Shown one piece after another: positions 18,498 through 29,713 of a DNA stretch of 54,073 nucleotides. Source of the DNA: Pelagibacteraceae bacterium AG-414-E02 (lineage in GTDB: Bacteria > Pseudomonadota > Alphaproteobacteria > Pelagibacterales > Pelagibacteraceae); contig QCLK01000006.1 in NCBI GenBank assembly GCA_003214615.1, positions 1 to 54,073 on the forward strand, in the 5' to 3' direction. The position numbers were made by a program, and so were the translations under genes. Every line of letters begins with the position of its first letter. Positions within the stretch are counted from its first letter, which is position 1. The notes under the pieces are model-generated. The model was not told where the DNA came from. It saw only the letters and a list, made by a program, of their open reading frames with translations, and did no database searches.

Positions 18498-19821
18498 GGA
18501 CGAAGATAGGATTTTTAAAAACTTATATAATGATCTTGGCTGGGATATTGATTCTGCCATTAATCGAGGTGATTGGATTCACACAAAAGATCTTATATCA
18601 AAAGGAAAAGAATGGATTATAAAAGAAATCAAAGACTCTGAGTTGAGAGGTAGAGGTGGAGCTGGTTTTCCAACAGGATTAAAATTATCTTTTGCTCCAA
18701 AAAATGTGAGTACAAGACCACATTACTTAGTTATAAATGCAGATGAATCCGAACCAGGAACTTGCAAAGATAGGGATATATTAAGATTTGAAGCCCAAAA
18801 ATTAATTGAAGGATGTTTGATTACAAGTTATGCAATAGGTGCTCATACCTGCTACATTTATATTAGAGGCGAATATGTTAGAGAAGGACAAAGATTGCAG
18901 GAAGCAATAACACAAGCATACAATAAAAAATTTATAGGAAAAAATGCGTGTGACTCAGGTTGGGATTTAGATATTCATATTCATTATGGTGCTGGAGCTT
19001 ACATATGCGGCGAAGAAACAGCACTACTAGAAAGTTTAGAAGGCAAAAAAGGTTTGCCAAGACTTAAACCTCCATTTCCTGCTCTTGTAGGTCTTTATGG
19101 TTGTCCAACTATAGTAAATAATGTTGAAACTATAGCTGTAGTGCCAACTATTTTAAAAAGAGGAGCTAAATGGTTTGCATCTTTAGGCAAGCCAAAAAAT
19201 ACAGGAACGAAAATTTTTTGTATTTCTGGCGATGTTAATAGTCCATGCAATGTTGAAGAAGAGATGGGAATACCCCTTAAAGATCTAATAGAAAAACATG
19301 GTGGAGGCGTAATTGGTGGCTGGAATAATCTTCAAGCTGTGATACCGGGAGGATCTTCTATGCCCCTTCTACCTAAAAGTATATGCGAAACAATCACAAT
19401 GGATTTTGATTCATTAATCAAGGCAAAGAGTGGTTTGGGAACTGCTGGAGTAGTTGTAATTAACAAAGATCATGACATCATTAAATGTATAGCGAGAATA
19501 GCTAAATTTTATAAACATGAAAGTTGTGGCCAATGTACTCCCTGCAGAGAAGGTTGTGGTTGGATGTGGCGAATGTTGGAAAGAATGGCTGATGGAGAAG
19601 GAACTCATAAAGAGATTGATCTTTTATATGATGTTACAAAACAAATAGAAGGACATACAATATGCGCTTTTGGAGAAGGTTCTGCTTGGCCAGTTCAAGG
19701 ACTGATCCGCCATTTCAGAAAAGAAATAGAAAAAAGAAGTCACGAGGAACCTTTAGTTAAGAAAAAATCTAATATTCCTTATCTCATTGACCAGCATATT
19801 TTGGAGAAAGATAATGCCTAA
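18490..19821 (+). CDS. nuoF: NADH-quinone oxidoreductase subunit F
   Basis: The 443-residue 51 kDa subunit binds NADH and FMN and cluster N3. The NADH-binding glycine-rich segment is [14 protein letters not shown], the FMN region includes [18 protein letters not shown], and the cluster N3 ligands are in [15 protein letters not shown] with a later cysteine in HTICAFGEG. Length is normal. The nuoG ATG lies within its last codons. Confidence 0.97.
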   Translation: MLKDEDRIFKNLYNDLGWDIDSAINRGDWIHTKDLISKGKEWIIKEIKDSELRGRGGAGFPTGLKLSFAPKNVSTRPHYLVINADESEPGTCKDRDILRFEAQKLIEGCLITSYAIGAHTCYIYIRGEYVREGQRLQEAITQAYNKKFIGKNACDSGWDLDIHIHYGAGAYICGEETALLESLEGKKGLPRLKPPFPALVGLYGCPTIVNNVETIAVVPTILKRGAKWFASLGKPKNTGTKIFCISGDVNSPCNVEEEMGIPLKDLIEKHGGGVIGGWNNLQAVIPGGSSMPLLPKSICETITMDFDSLIKAKSGLGTAGVVVINKDHDIIKCIARIAKFYKHESCGQCTPCREGCGWMWRMLERMADGEGTHKEIDLLYDVTKQIEGHTICAFGEGSAWPVQGLIRHFRKEIEKRSHEEPLVKKKSNIPYLIDQHILEKDNA

Positions 19822-21854
19822 AATTACAGTTAATAATAAAGAAATTATATTTGAAGAAGGTATGACCGTACTTCAAGCTTGCGAATTAGCTGGCGCCGAA
19901 ATACCCAGGTTTTGTTACCATGAAAGACTTTCCATAGCAGGAAACTGCCGAATGTGTTTGGTGGAATTAGAAAAATCTTCCAAGCCAATAGCTTCCTGCG
20001 CTATGCCCGCAACTGAAGGAATGAAAATTAAAACTAATACTCCGTTCGTAGAAAAAGCCAGAAAGGGTGTAATGGAATTTTTACTAGCTAATCATCCGTT
20101 AGATTGTCCTGTTTGTGATCAAGGCGGTGAATGTGACTTACAAGACCAATCTCTTTTTTATGGAATGGATAATTCTAGATACACAGAAAATAAAAGACAA
20201 GTAAAAGAAAAATATATGGGTCCATTAATTAAAACTGTAATGACAAGATGTATTCATTGCACGAGATGTGTGAGATTTGCCACTGAAGTTGCTGGTATAC
20301 CAGAATTGGGCGCTATTGGTAGAGGAGAAGATATGGAAATTACTACCTATCTGGAAAAGTCTATGGAGTCAGAATTGTCAGCAAATGTTATAGATTTGTG
20401 TCCAGTGGGAGCACTTACATCAAAACCATATGCATTCGAAGCAAGACCTTGGGATCTAAAAAAAACCGAAACAATAGATGTTATGGATGCAGTAGGATCA
20501 AACATAAGAGTTGATACATACGGGAGAGAAGTCAAGAGAGTTTTGCCTAGAGTGAACGAAGATATTAATGAAGAATGGATATCTGATAAAACTAGATATT
20601 CGTGTGATGGTCTTTCAAAACAAAGGTTGGACACCCCATATATCAGAGAAAATGGAAAACTGATAAAAGCATCATGGAACCAGGCTTCCAACTTATTAAT
20701 AAGTAAATTAAAAACTTTTGATCCAAAACAAATCGGAGGTTTAGTGGGAGATCTAGCAGATTTAGAAATGATTTATAGTTTCAAAAGTTTTTTTGAAAAA
20801 TGTATTGGATCAAGCTATATAGAATCTAGGCGAGATAGAATTTATCTTAATCCGCAAGAAAGAATTAATTATATTTTTAATTCATCAATTAACGGTATAG
20901 AGGAAGCGGATTTTATTCTTTTAGTAGGAACAAATCCAAGACTAGAAGCAACTATACTAAACGCTCGAATTAGAAAAGCCTATGTAAAAAATGGGGTAAA
21001 AATTTATTCAATAGGTGATCCTGGAGATTTAACTTATCCATATAAAAATATTGGTTCAAGCACTTCAGTAATTAAAAATATTGTGTCAGATTCTCATGAA
21101 ATTTCAGGGAAAATAAAAAAATCAAAGAAACCGTTAGTTATCATAGGAGAGTCTGCTCTTTACAGTCAAGCAGGTCAATACGTTTTTGAAACGTTAAAGA
21201 GTTTTTTGGTAGAGAAAAATTTTATTAGAGAAGATTGGAATGCTTTAAATGTACTTAGCCAACAAGCATCAAGAGTTGGAGCGATTGATTTAGGTGTATT
21301 TTTAATAAGCGGCGATGATAATTTTAATTTTTTTAATATGTTAGATAATGATGATTTTAAATTTCTATACTTGTTGGGAGCGGATAATATTAGTTTCGAT
21401 AAAAAAGATAAATTTGTGGTTTATCAAGGGAGTCACGGAGATAAAGGTGCAGAAATTGCAGATATAATTTTACCTGGAGCAGCGTATACTGAAAAAAATG
21501 GCTTGTTTGTCAATTTAGAAGGAAAATTGCAAAATGCATATAAAGCCTCATACCCACCTGGTGATGCCCGTGAAGATTGGCTTATTTTTAAGGATCTTGC
21601 AAACTTAATGAAGAAAAAAATTGGATATCAAAATGCTCAACAACTAAGAAAATTAATAAAGGATGAAATTGAAAAAAAAAATAAAAAAAGAAGATATTAA
21701 AGTTAACAAAGTTAACTTTGTTGAACAAAATATTTCAATAAAACCAATCGATTATTACTATTCAAATTCAATTGCTAGATCATCAAAGGTGATGAGTGAA
21801 TGTAGACAAATTTCAAAAAAGTTTTTATTTACGGGTATTGAAAAGGCTAGCTAA
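19814..21854 (+). CDS. nuoG: NADH-quinone oxidoreductase subunit G, with a one-base frameshift near the 3' end
   Basis: The N-terminal ferredoxin-like part has the 2Fe-2S cysteines in [17 protein letters not shown]. The His-Cys cluster site [17 protein letters not shown] and the ligands [10 protein letters not shown] follow, then a molybdopterin-oxidoreductase-like domain. The frame stops at 21700 after [11 protein letters not shown]. The +1 frame continues with [12 protein letters not shown] and then [20 protein letters not shown], the expected alphaproteobacterial NuoG tail, and ends at 21854, exactly where nuoH begins (TAATG). Deleting one A from the ten-A run at 21672-21681 or the seven-A run at 21683-21689 gives a normal 679-residue protein. 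The start is the ATG at 19814. Confidence 0.92.
21705..21722. repeat. Perfect 18-base palindrome within nuoG
   Basis: AACAAAGTTAACTTTGTT equals its own reverse complement. As RNA it can form a seven-pair stem with a TTAA loop. It lies 15 bases after the A-rich runs where the nuoG frame is lost. It may simply be coding sequence, but the position is suggestive. Confidence 0.85.
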
Positions 21855-22855
21855 TGATTTACATCAATATATTTTTCAGTGAAATTTATAAAATAATTTT
21901 TTTACTTTTGCCAATTCTAGTTTCGGTCGCTTTAATAGTTTGGCTTGATAGAAGAGTTTGGGCTTTTGTTCAAAAAAGAAGAGGGCCTAATGTTGTAGGT
22001 CCTTTTGGACTTTTACAAACTGTAGCTGACGCGCTTAAATATATTTTTAAAGAAATAATTATTCCTGCAAGCGCAAATAAAACTATATTTATTTTAGCTC
22101 CAATTATTACATTAACATTATCTCTGATAGCTTGGGCTGTGATACCATTTAGCAATGAAATGGTTTTATCTGATATTAATGTAGGAATATTATATTTATT
22201 TGCGATTTCTTCTTTAAGTGTTTATGGAATAATTATGGGAGGGTGGGCATCAAATTCAAAATATCCTTTTTTAGGAGCAATTAGGTCGGCCGCTCAAATG
22301 GTTTCATATGAAGTATCAATTGGTATAATAATTATTAATGTATTGTTATGTGTAGGCTCTTTAAATCTAAATAAAATAGTACTAGCACAGGAAAATGTAT
22401 GGTTCATTTTTCCACTTTTTCCTATGTTTGTTATTTTTTTTATATCAGCCTTAGCCGAAACAAATCGACCACCTTTTGACTTGCCCGAAGCTGAATCAGA
22501 GTTAGTTGCTGGTTATCAAACTGAATATTCAGGAATGATGTATGCTATGTTTTGGCTTGGAGAATATGCCAATATTCTTCTTTTGTGTGCATTGGGATCG
22601 ATTCTTTTCTTAGGTGGATGGTTAAGTCCTATTGATATTTTTCCATTTAATGCAATTCCTGGACCATTCTGGATGATATTTAAAATTTTAGGACTTTTTA
22701 TTTTATTTTCTTTGGTAAAAGCAATAGTTCCTAGGTACCGTTTTGACCAATTGATGAGATTAGGCTGGAAAATTTTTCTTCCATTTTCATTGTTATGGGT
22801 AGTTTTAACCGCAAGCTTTCTATTTTTTTTAGATATGCTGCCTTCTACAGGATGA
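21854..22855 (+). CDS. nuoH: NADH-quinone oxidoreductase subunit H
   Basis: The 333-residue membrane subunit joins the peripheral arm to the proton-pumping arm and lines the quinone channel. Family signatures include [50 protein letters not shown] and the C-terminal [14 protein letters not shown]. About eight membrane helices are visible. The start overlaps the nuoG stop by one base. Confidence 0.97.
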   Translation: MIYINIFFSEIYKIIFLLLPILVSVALIVWLDRRVWAFVQKRRGPNVVGPFGLLQTVADALKYIFKEIIIPASANKTIFILAPIITLTLSLIAWAVIPFSNEMVLSDINVGILYLFAISSLSVYGIIMGGWASNSKYPFLGAIRSAAQMVSYEVSIGIIIINVLLCVGSLNLNKIVLAQENVWFIFPLFPMFVIFFISALAETNRPPFDLPEAESELVAGYQTEYSGMMYAMFWLGEYANILLLCALGSILFLGGWLSPIDIFPFNAIPGPFWMIFKILGLFILFSLVKAIVPRYRFDQLMRLGWKIFLPFSLLWVVLTASFLFFLDMLPSTG

Positions 22856-22862
22856 GTAAGTA

Positions 22863-23348
22863 ATGAAAATTAATAGAATAATTAAAACTATATTTATGGC
22901 AGATTTTATTACGGGACTGCTAATAGCAGTTAAAAAAGTTTTTAATTCAAAAAAAACCATAAATTATCCTTTTGAAAAAGGAAAAATAAGCCCACGTTAT
23001 AGAGGAGAGCATGCCTTAAGAAGATATCCAAACGGGGAAGAAAGGTGCATAGCATGCAAACTTTGCGAAGCAGTTTGTCCCGCACAAGCTATAACAATAG
23101 AATCTGAAATTAGAAGTGATGGAGCGAGAAAGACAACCAGGTATGATATTGACATGCTCAAGTGCATTTATTGTGGTCTATGTGAAGAATCTTGTCCTGT
23201 AGACGCAATTGTCCAAGGCCCAAACTTTGAATTTGGAACAGAAACTAGAGAAGAGCTTTATTATAACAAAGAGAAACTTTTAGAGAATGGCGATAAGTGG
23301 GAAAGCATTTTAGCAGAAAACATTAAATCGGACTCAGTCTATAGATAA
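22863..23348 (+). CDS. nuoI: NADH-quinone oxidoreductase subunit I
   Basis: The 161-residue ferredoxin-type subunit holds two 4Fe-4S clusters (N6a and N6b) with the classic repeats [15 protein letters not shown] and [15 protein letters not shown]. An amphipathic N-terminal helix would sit at the membrane surface. Length is standard. The stop is followed directly by the nuoJ ATG. Confidence 0.97.
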   Translation: MKINRIIKTIFMADFITGLLIAVKKVFNSKKTINYPFEKGKISPRYRGEHALRRYPNGEERCIACKLCEAVCPAQAITIESEIRSDGARKTTRYDIDMLKCIYCGLCEESCPVDAIVQGPNFEFGTETREELYYNKEKLLENGDKWESILAENIKSDSVYR

Positions 23349-23981
23349 ATGCTAGCACATACTTTATTTTTTTATTTTTTTTCAACTATAACAGTGTTTT
23401 CTGCAATTATGGTTATTGTTACAAGAAATACTGTTTATTCTGTTTTTTTTCTAATCTTAGTTTTTATAAGCGTCTCAGTCTTATTTATTATGATTGGTGC
23501 AGAATTTTTAGGAATGATAATGTTGATTGTTTATGTGGGAGCCGTAGCAGTTTTGTTTCTTTTTGTTGTAATGATGTTGAATGTCGTTGAGCAAATAACG
23601 CAAAAACCCAAACGAAGTGGAATAATTAACAATATGTCAGTAGGCTCAATTGTGGGAGCAATTATTTTTCTTGAATTATTAGTAGTAATTGGTGGGTGGA
23701 AATATAAAGGAACTTTTTTACCCTTATCGTTTACAAGTACTAATTCGGATTTAACTAATACTCACGCATTAGGAAATATTTTATATACTGATTACATTCA
23801 TCTTTTTCAAATATCAGGAATGATTCTTTTGATAGCTATGATAGGTGCTATCACACTTACATTTAGTAAAAGAGAAAATGTAAAAAGACAAAAATATTTT
23901 GATCAAATACAGAGAGAAAAGTCCAGTGGAGTTTCATTAGTTGATGTTGAAAGTGGAAAGGGTGTTACGTTTGATGAGTGA
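23349..23981 (+). CDS. nuoJ: NADH-quinone oxidoreductase subunit J
   Basis: The 210-residue membrane subunit has five hydrophobic helices. The segment [20 protein letters not shown], with the conserved helix-3 region involved in coupling, identifies it. The soluble C-terminal tail of about 35 residues is typical of alphaproteobacteria. The last eight bases overlap nuoK. Confidence 0.95.
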   Translation: MLAHTLFFYFFSTITVFSAIMVIVTRNTVYSVFFLILVFISVSVLFIMIGAEFLGMIMLIVYVGAVAVLFLFVVMMLNVVEQITQKPKRSGIINNMSVGSIVGAIIFLELLVVIGGWKYKGTFLPLSFTSTNSDLTNTHALGNILYTDYIHLFQISGMILLIAMIGAITLTFSKRENVKRQKYFDQIQREKSSGVSLVDVESGKGVTFDE

Positions 23982-24285
23982 AATAGGATTAGGACATTAT
24001 TTAACTTTAGCAGCTATTATTTTTACTATTGGTATAACTGGAATTTTTTTAAACAGGAAAAATGTTATCATTATTTTAATGTCAATTGAATTAATTCTTT
24101 TAGCTGTCAATATAAACTTAGTATCTTTTTCTATTTATTTACAAAATTTAGTTGGTCAGGTTTTTGCGATGTTCATTTTAACTGTAGCTGCAGCTGAAGC
24201 TGCCGTAGGTTTAGCTATAATTGTAATATATTATAAAAATAAAGGTTCAATTGATGTTGAACGAATTAGTTCTTTGAAAGGTTAA
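23974..24285 (+). CDS. nuoK: NADH-quinone oxidoreductase subunit K
   Basis: The 103-residue, three-helix subunit has conserved membrane glutamates in [18 protein letters not shown] and [12 protein letters not shown]. The start chosen is the ATG at 23974 ([15 protein letters not shown]); the frame is open from 23941, but those residues duplicate nuoJ coding sequence in another frame. It overlaps nuoJ by eight bases and is followed one base later by nuoL. Confidence 0.95.
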   Translation: MSEIGLGHYLTLAAIIFTIGITGIFLNRKNVIIILMSIELILLAVNINLVSFSIYLQNLVGQVFAMFILTVAAAEAAVGLAIIVIYYKNKGSIDVERISSLKG

Positions 24286-24286
24286 C

Positions 24287-26197
24287 ATGGAATATGGAAT
24301 TGTATTTTTACCATTAGTAGCATCAATTGTTTCTGGTTTTTTCGGAAAAAAAATAGGAGTTAAATCATGTCAAATTTTAACATGTTCTTTTGTATCAATT
24401 TCTGCAATTTTATCTTTAATCATTTTTTATCAAGTAATTGTAAGCGGTTATACTAGCAATAAGTTAATATTTAATTGGATTGGCTCAGGCAATTTTTATG
24501 TTAATTGGTCAATTAGTATTGATACTTTGACATCTGTAATGCTAGTTGTTGTGAGTCTTATATCATCAATCATTCACTTTTATTCAATTGGTTATATGAG
24601 TCATGATCCACACAAACCTAGATTTATGGCATATTTATCTTTATTCACTTTTGCCATGTTTACGTTAATTACTGCTGATAATTTTTTACAGCTGTATTTT
24701 GGATGGGAGGGGGTTGGACTTTGTTCTTATTTTTTAATCGGTTTTTGGTATAAAAAACCAGCAGCTAACGCAGCTGCAATCAAAGCTTTTATAGTTAATA
24801 GAGTCGGTGATTTTGGATTTGCGATTGGTATTTTTTTAATTTTTTTATTTTACGGCACCGTTAATTACAATGAGGTTTTTCAACAAACTCCACAACTAGT
24901 TCAAAAGGAAGTTATTTTTTTTGGAATTGAATTTAGTTTAATAACGTTAATATGTTTACTGCTTTTTATTGGAGCTATGGGCAAATCTGCACAGATTTTA
25001 TTACATACTTGGTTGCCTGATGCCATGGAAGGTCCGACTCCTGTGTCTGCATTAATACATGCCGCAACCATGGTGACCGCAGGTGTATTTTTAGTAGTAA
25101 AATGTTCTCCGTTATTTGAATATTCTCAAACAGCATTAAATGTTGTTACTACGGTTGGTATGTTAACAGCTTTTTTTGCTGCTACAGTTGCGCTTGTACA
25201 AAATGACATTAAAAGAATAATTGCCTATTCAACTTGTAGTCAATTAGGTTACATGTTTTTTGCAGCAGGGGTAGGTGCTTACAATGTAGCAATTTTTCAT
25301 TTGTTTACTCATGCATTTTTTAAAGCACTTTTATTTCTTGGTTCAGGATGTGTAATTCATTCGTTCAACGAAGAACAGGATGTTCGATTTATGGGAGGTG
25401 TCTGGAAAAAATTACCATACACTTATGCTTTAATGGTAATTGGAACACTAGCATTAACAGGCTTTCCGTTTTTATCAGGCTACTATTCAAAGGATGCAAT
25501 TATCGAATTTGCTTATTTAAGAGGTAGTACATTCGGATATTGCGCTGCAGCAGTAGGAATTTTTACTGCTTTGCTAACAGCAGTTTATTCGTGGAGATTA
25601 ATTTTTAAAACTTTTCACGGAAAATATAATAATAAAGATAATAATTTGAGCTCAATTCATGAATCTCCATTAATAATGTTACTTCCTTCATTGTTATTAG
25701 CTATAGGAGCAATTTTTACAGGTATTTTATTTAAGGAAATGTTCATAGGAAATAATAGTACGCAATTTTGGAATAATTCAATTTTATTTTTACACATTTT
25801 TCAACACGGTCATCCACCAACTTGGCTACTTATATTAACACCTTTATTAGTTATTATAGCAATTCCGTTCTCATACTATTTATTTGTAAAAAATGAAAAA
25901 ATTTTAAAAAATTTTATTTTAAAGAATCAATTATTATATAATTTTTTATTAAATAAATGGTATTTTGATGAATTATATAATTTTATATTTGTTAGGACCT
26001 TTAAAAAAGTCGGTCTATTTTTTTGGAGGAAAGGCGACATCAATACAATAGATCGATACGGTCCAGATGGACTTTCAAGAATTGTTAAAACTATATCAGA
26101 TAAAGCAGTTAATTTTCAAAGCGGGTACTTATATCATTATGCTTTCGTAATGTTGATTGGTTTTTCAATACTACTAACTTATTTGATTTTATACTAA
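24287..26197 (+). CDS. nuoL: NADH-quinone oxidoreductase subunit L
   Basis: The 636-residue antiporter-like subunit is at the far end of the membrane arm, with about 16 helices and the long lateral helix at the C-terminus. Signature segments are FFGWEGVGLCSYFLIGFWY-like at residues about 138-158 (here YFGWEGVGLCSYFLIGFWY), MGKSAQILLHTWLPDAMEGP, and HAATMVTAGVFLV with the proton-path lysines and histidines. Length is normal and the frame is intact. The stop abuts the nuoM ATG. Confidence 0.97.
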   Translation: MEYGIVFLPLVASIVSGFFGKKIGVKSCQILTCSFVSISAILSLIIFYQVIVSGYTSNKLIFNWIGSGNFYVNWSISIDTLTSVMLVVVSLISSIIHFYSIGYMSHDPHKPRFMAYLSLFTFAMFTLITADNFLQLYFGWEGVGLCSYFLIGFWYKKPAANAAAIKAFIVNRVGDFGFAIGIFLIFLFYGTVNYNEVFQQTPQLVQKEVIFFGIEFSLITLICLLLFIGAMGKSAQILLHTWLPDAMEGPTPVSALIHAATMVTAGVFLVVKCSPLFEYSQTALNVVTTVGMLTAFFAATVALVQNDIKRIIAYSTCSQLGYMFFAAGVGAYNVAIFHLFTHAFFKALLFLGSGCVIHSFNEEQDVRFMGGVWKKLPYTYALMVIGTLALTGFPFLSGYYSKDAIIEFAYLRGSTFGYCAAAVGIFTALLTAVYSWRLIFKTFHGKYNNKDNNLSSIHESPLIMLLPSLLLAIGAIFTGILFKEMFIGNNSTQFWNNSILFLHIFQHGHPPTWLLILTPLLVIIAIPFSYYLFVKNEKILKNFILKNQLLYNFLLNKWYFDELYNFIFVRTFKKVGLFFWRKGDINTIDRYGPDGLSRIVKTISDKAVNFQSGYLYHYAFVMLIGFSILLTYLILY

Positions 26198-27701
26198 ATG
26201 AACTTTCCTATCTTATCAGCAATTATTTTCATTCCACTTATTGGAGCGCTATTCATATTAATCACAAAAGGTAATCAAAAAAATATAGAAAATAATTCTA
26301 AATATGTTGCAATATTTTCTTCTCTAGCCAATTTTTTACTTTCTATCTTTCTTTGGTTTTCTTTTGATACAACTACGCCAGATTTTCAATTTGTTGAAGA
26401 AAAAAATTGGATGAGTGGTTTTGTAAAATTTCAGCTGGGAATTGATGGAATTTCTATTTTATTTATAATGTTAACAACTTTTATAACGCCGATTTGTATT
26501 TTTTCAGGAATTCATAGTCTAAAATTCAAAATTAAAGAATTTTTAATTGCAATTCTTGTAATGGAAACTTTGATGATTGGAGTTTTTTGTTCACTTGACC
26601 TTGTAATTTTTTATTTATTCTTTGAAGGTGGTCTCATTCCAATGTTTTTTAATCATAGGTATCTGGGGAGGTCCAAAAAGAGTTTATTCAGCCTTTAAAT
26701 TTTTTTTATTTACCCTACTTGGTTCAGTATTAATGTTAATTGCTATAATTTCGATATATTGGATTACAGGAACAACAGATGTAATTAAATTATTAAATAT
26801 AAGAATACCTATAGAATATCAGTATTTACTTTGGTTAGCTTTTTTTAGTTCATTTGCTGTTAAATTACCAATGTGGCCAGTACATACATGGTTACCTGAT
26901 GCGCATGTAGAAGCTCCTACTGCTGGCTCTGTGATTTTAGCAGCAATACTTTTAAAAATGGCTGGATACGGATTCTTGCGATTTTCACTTGGCATGTTTC
27001 CGGTGGCCTCAGATTATTTTACACCTCTAATTTTTACATTAAGTGTAATTGCAATAATTTACACTTCATTAGTAGCACTGATGCAAGATGATATGAAAAA
27101 GTTAATAGCATATTCCTCCGTTGCTCATATGGGTTTTGTGACACTTGGCATTTTTTCTCTAACTAAACAAGGTCTAGAAGGAAGTATAATTCAAATGATA
27201 AGTCATGGGTTAATATCAGCCTCACTTTTTTTATGTGTCGGTGTTTTATATGACAGATATCATTCGCGTATGATTTCGTCTTATGGTGGATTGGTCAACA
27301 TTATGCCCAAGTATGCCCTTGTATTTATGATTTATACATTGGCAGCTTTAGGGCTTCCAGGAACAAGCGGTTTTGTAGGAGAGTTTTTAGTTTTAGTAGG
27401 AACTTTTCAAAAAAATATTATTGTAGCTGTATTAGCGAGCTTAGGAGTAATTTTAGTAGCGGCCTATATGCTTTGGTTATATGGAAGAGTAGTTTTTGGA
27501 AAATTAATCAATTCAGAAATTAAAAAGATGACAGATTTAAATAATACAGAAAAATATATTTTTGCATCTTTAGCTTTTTTAATATTGTTCTTTGGAATTT
27601 ATCCAGAACCTTTACTAAATACTATTAATGTCTCTATCAACAGTTTAATAGAAAATTATCAAACAGATTTAAGTTTTCATTTGGCTAAATCAACTAATTA
27701 A
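26198..27701 (+). CDS. nuoM: NADH-quinone oxidoreductase subunit M, interrupted by a one-base frameshift
   Basis: The antiporter-like subunit M is encoded in two frames. The first, from 26198, reads to [12 protein letters not shown] and then goes wrong, stopping at 26698. The second carries [20 protein letters not shown] onward to a normal C-terminus at 27701. The family sequence across the joint is [17 protein letters not shown], obtained by removing one T from the six-T run at 26645-26650. The repaired protein is 500 residues, the usual length. Complex I needs NuoM, so a true null allele is unlikely in an otherwise intact operon. Confidence 0.93.
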
Positions 27702-29114
27702 ATGCAAACAATTATTTATATATTACCAGAATTATTTTTATCTTTAACCATCATGTTTCTTTTGATGGCTGGTGTTTTTATTAAGAAAAGTTTTAAGCTG
27801 GTAAACTTATGCACAATTGCAAGTTTAGCATTTGCAATCGTGTTAGTTTTAAATCAAGCAGACGAAATAACTAAAATTTTTAATGATAGTTATATAATTG
27901 ATAGACTCTCGATTTATATGAAAATACTTACATTGTTATTTTGTATATTTGTTCTTCTCTCATCTAAAGATTATTTAAAAATTAACAAAATTGATAAAAT
28001 GGAGTATCCAATAATTGTTTTGGCATCTACTCTTGGTATGATAATCATGATTAGTTCATATGATCTAATTGTTTTTTATCTCGGTTTAGAACTACAATCT
28101 CTTTGCTTATATATTTTGGCATCATTTAAAAGAAACGAAGATAGATCAACAGAAGCTGGATTAAAGTATTTTGTGTTAAGTGCACTCGCTTCTGGTCTTT
28201 TACTCTATGGATGTTCTCTTATTTATGGTTTTACTGGTTCAACAAATTTTGAAATAATTTCTAATAAATTAGACCCAAGTAATACAGGAGCTGTATTTGG
28301 TATTGTTTTTATAATTGTTGGATTAGCCTTTAAAATTTCTGCAGTTCCCTTTCATATGTGGACACCAGATGTTTATGAGGGTTCACCAACTTCGGTAACT
28401 AGTTTTTTTGCGTTAGTTCCTAAGATTGCAGCTTTAACAGTTTTTATAAGATTTATGTATGTTCCTTTTGTAAATGTTTTCAATCAATGGCAAACAATAG
28501 TTATATTTATATCGATAGCTTCAATGATTTTGGGAGCTGTTGCTGCCATTGGTCAAAATAATATTAAAAGATTAATGGCTTATAGCTCTATAGGGCATAT
28601 GGGCTATGCATTAGCGGGTTTAGCAACAGGAACAAATTCAGGAATTCAAAGTACAATTATTTATTTAATAATTTATCTAGTGATGAACCTTGGTGCTTTT
28701 GGATGTATTTTTATGATGAAGAGAGAAAATACTTTTTTTGAGAATATTAATGATTTATCAGGATTGTCTAAAAATCATCCTATACTTTCGTTAAGTTTTT
28801 TAATTATATTATTTTCGCTAGCGGGAATACCCCCACTAGCAGGCTTTTTTGCAAAATTTTATATTTTCATGTCAGTTATTGAATCTGGGATGTATACATT
28901 AGCGATTATAGGATTAGTGACAACTGTTGTTTCAGCTTTTTATTACCTAAGGATTATAAAAATTATTTACTTTGACAAACCCAAAAAACCATTTGAGCAA
29001 AGTTACGATTGGGGTCTTAAAGTTTCAATGATACTATCAAGCATTCTAATATTAATTTATTTTATGTACCCTTCAATACTGATTGATATAGTTTCATCAG
29101 TTGTAATTTATTAA
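27702..29114 (+). CDS. nuoN: NADH-quinone oxidoreductase subunit N
   Basis: The 470-residue antiporter-like subunit closes the complex I operon. Conserved segments are FYLGLELQSLCLYILASFKR, FKISAVPFHMWTPDVYEGSP and IKRLMAYSSIGHMGYALAGL. About 14 membrane helices are visible. It abuts nuoM directly, and its final base overlaps the birA ATG (TAATG), so the downstream housekeeping genes may share the nuo transcript. Confidence 0.96.
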   Translation: MQTIIYILPELFLSLTIMFLLMAGVFIKKSFKLVNLCTIASLAFAIVLVLNQADEITKIFNDSYIIDRLSIYMKILTLLFCIFVLLSSKDYLKINKIDKMEYPIIVLASTLGMIIMISSYDLIVFYLGLELQSLCLYILASFKRNEDRSTEAGLKYFVLSALASGLLLYGCSLIYGFTGSTNFEIISNKLDPSNTGAVFGIVFIIVGLAFKISAVPFHMWTPDVYEGSPTSVTSFFALVPKIAALTVFIRFMYVPFVNVFNQWQTIVIFISIASMILGAVAAIGQNNIKRLMAYSSIGHMGYALAGLATGTNSGIQSTIIYLIIYLVMNLGAFGCIFMMKRENTFFENINDLSGLSKNHPILSLSFLIILFSLAGIPPLAGFFAKFYIFMSVIESGMYTLAIIGLVTTVVSAFYYLRIIKIIYFDKPKKPFEQSYDWGLKVSMILSSILILIYFMYPSILIDIVSSVVIY

Positions 29115-29713
29115 TGAAATTTGAAATTTTTAAGTTCGGAAGCGTAACCAGCACTAATGATGTCGCTATAAATTTAATAAAAGAAAAAAAGAAGATGGAT
29201 GGTTTTGTTTATGCTGACATTCAAACAAAAGGAAGGGGAACTTATGGTAAAAATTGGATTTCAAATAAAGGAAACTTGTTCAGTACAATATTTTTTGTTA
29301 TGCAGAAAAACTATCCTTCATTTAATGAGTTTTCAATTATAAATGCAGTAATAATTTCTAACGTAATTAAACATTTTTGCTCAAAAGAAAATATAAATTT
29401 AAAATTTCCTAATGATATTTTTGTCAATGGTAAGAAAATTTGTGGTTTGTTACAAGAATTTATTTCATTAGGAAGTAAGAAATTTTTAATTGTGGGGATT
29501 GGATTAAATATCCAATCTAATCCAAATATAAACAATGGTTATAAAGCTACCAATATTCATCTTGAAACTAAAACAAGACCAAAGATGGAAAAAGTAATTG
29601 ATTTAATCATTTCCTCCTATAGAAACTTCTTTGTAGATCTAGGTTCTTATAGTTATGAAGATTTTAAAAAAAAAGCACAATCAATGGCTTTAAATAAAGT
29701 GGAAATTCAATGA
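29114..29713 (+). CDS. birA: Biotin--[acetyl-CoA-carboxylase] ligase, short form
   Basis: The 199-residue protein attaches biotin to carboxylase carrier domains. The biotin-adenylate loop is seen as TKGRGTYGKNW, and the catalytic core continues with LKFPNDIFVNGKKICGLLQE and FLIVGIGLNIQ. There is no N-terminal DNA-binding domain, as is normal in alphaproteobacteria. The small C-terminal SH3-like domain of typical ligases also seems missing or reduced: about 240 residues is usual. The gene ends in an ATGA overlap with coaX, so the short end looks genuine. Confidence 0.92.
   Translation: MKFEIFKFGSVTSTNDVAINLIKEKKKMDGFVYADIQTKGRGTYGKNWISNKGNLFSTIFFVMQKNYPSFNEFSIINAVIISNVIKHFCSKENINLKFPNDIFVNGKKICGLLQEFISLGSKKFLIVGIGLNIQSNPNINNGYKATNIHLETKTRPKMEKVIDLIISSYRNFFVDLGSYSYEDFKKKAQSMALNKVEIQ

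Noticed and set aside
21663-21854. Separate small gene of 63 codons between nuoG and nuoH
   Set aside because: Its sequence is the conserved C-terminal tail of NuoG, displaced by the frameshift.
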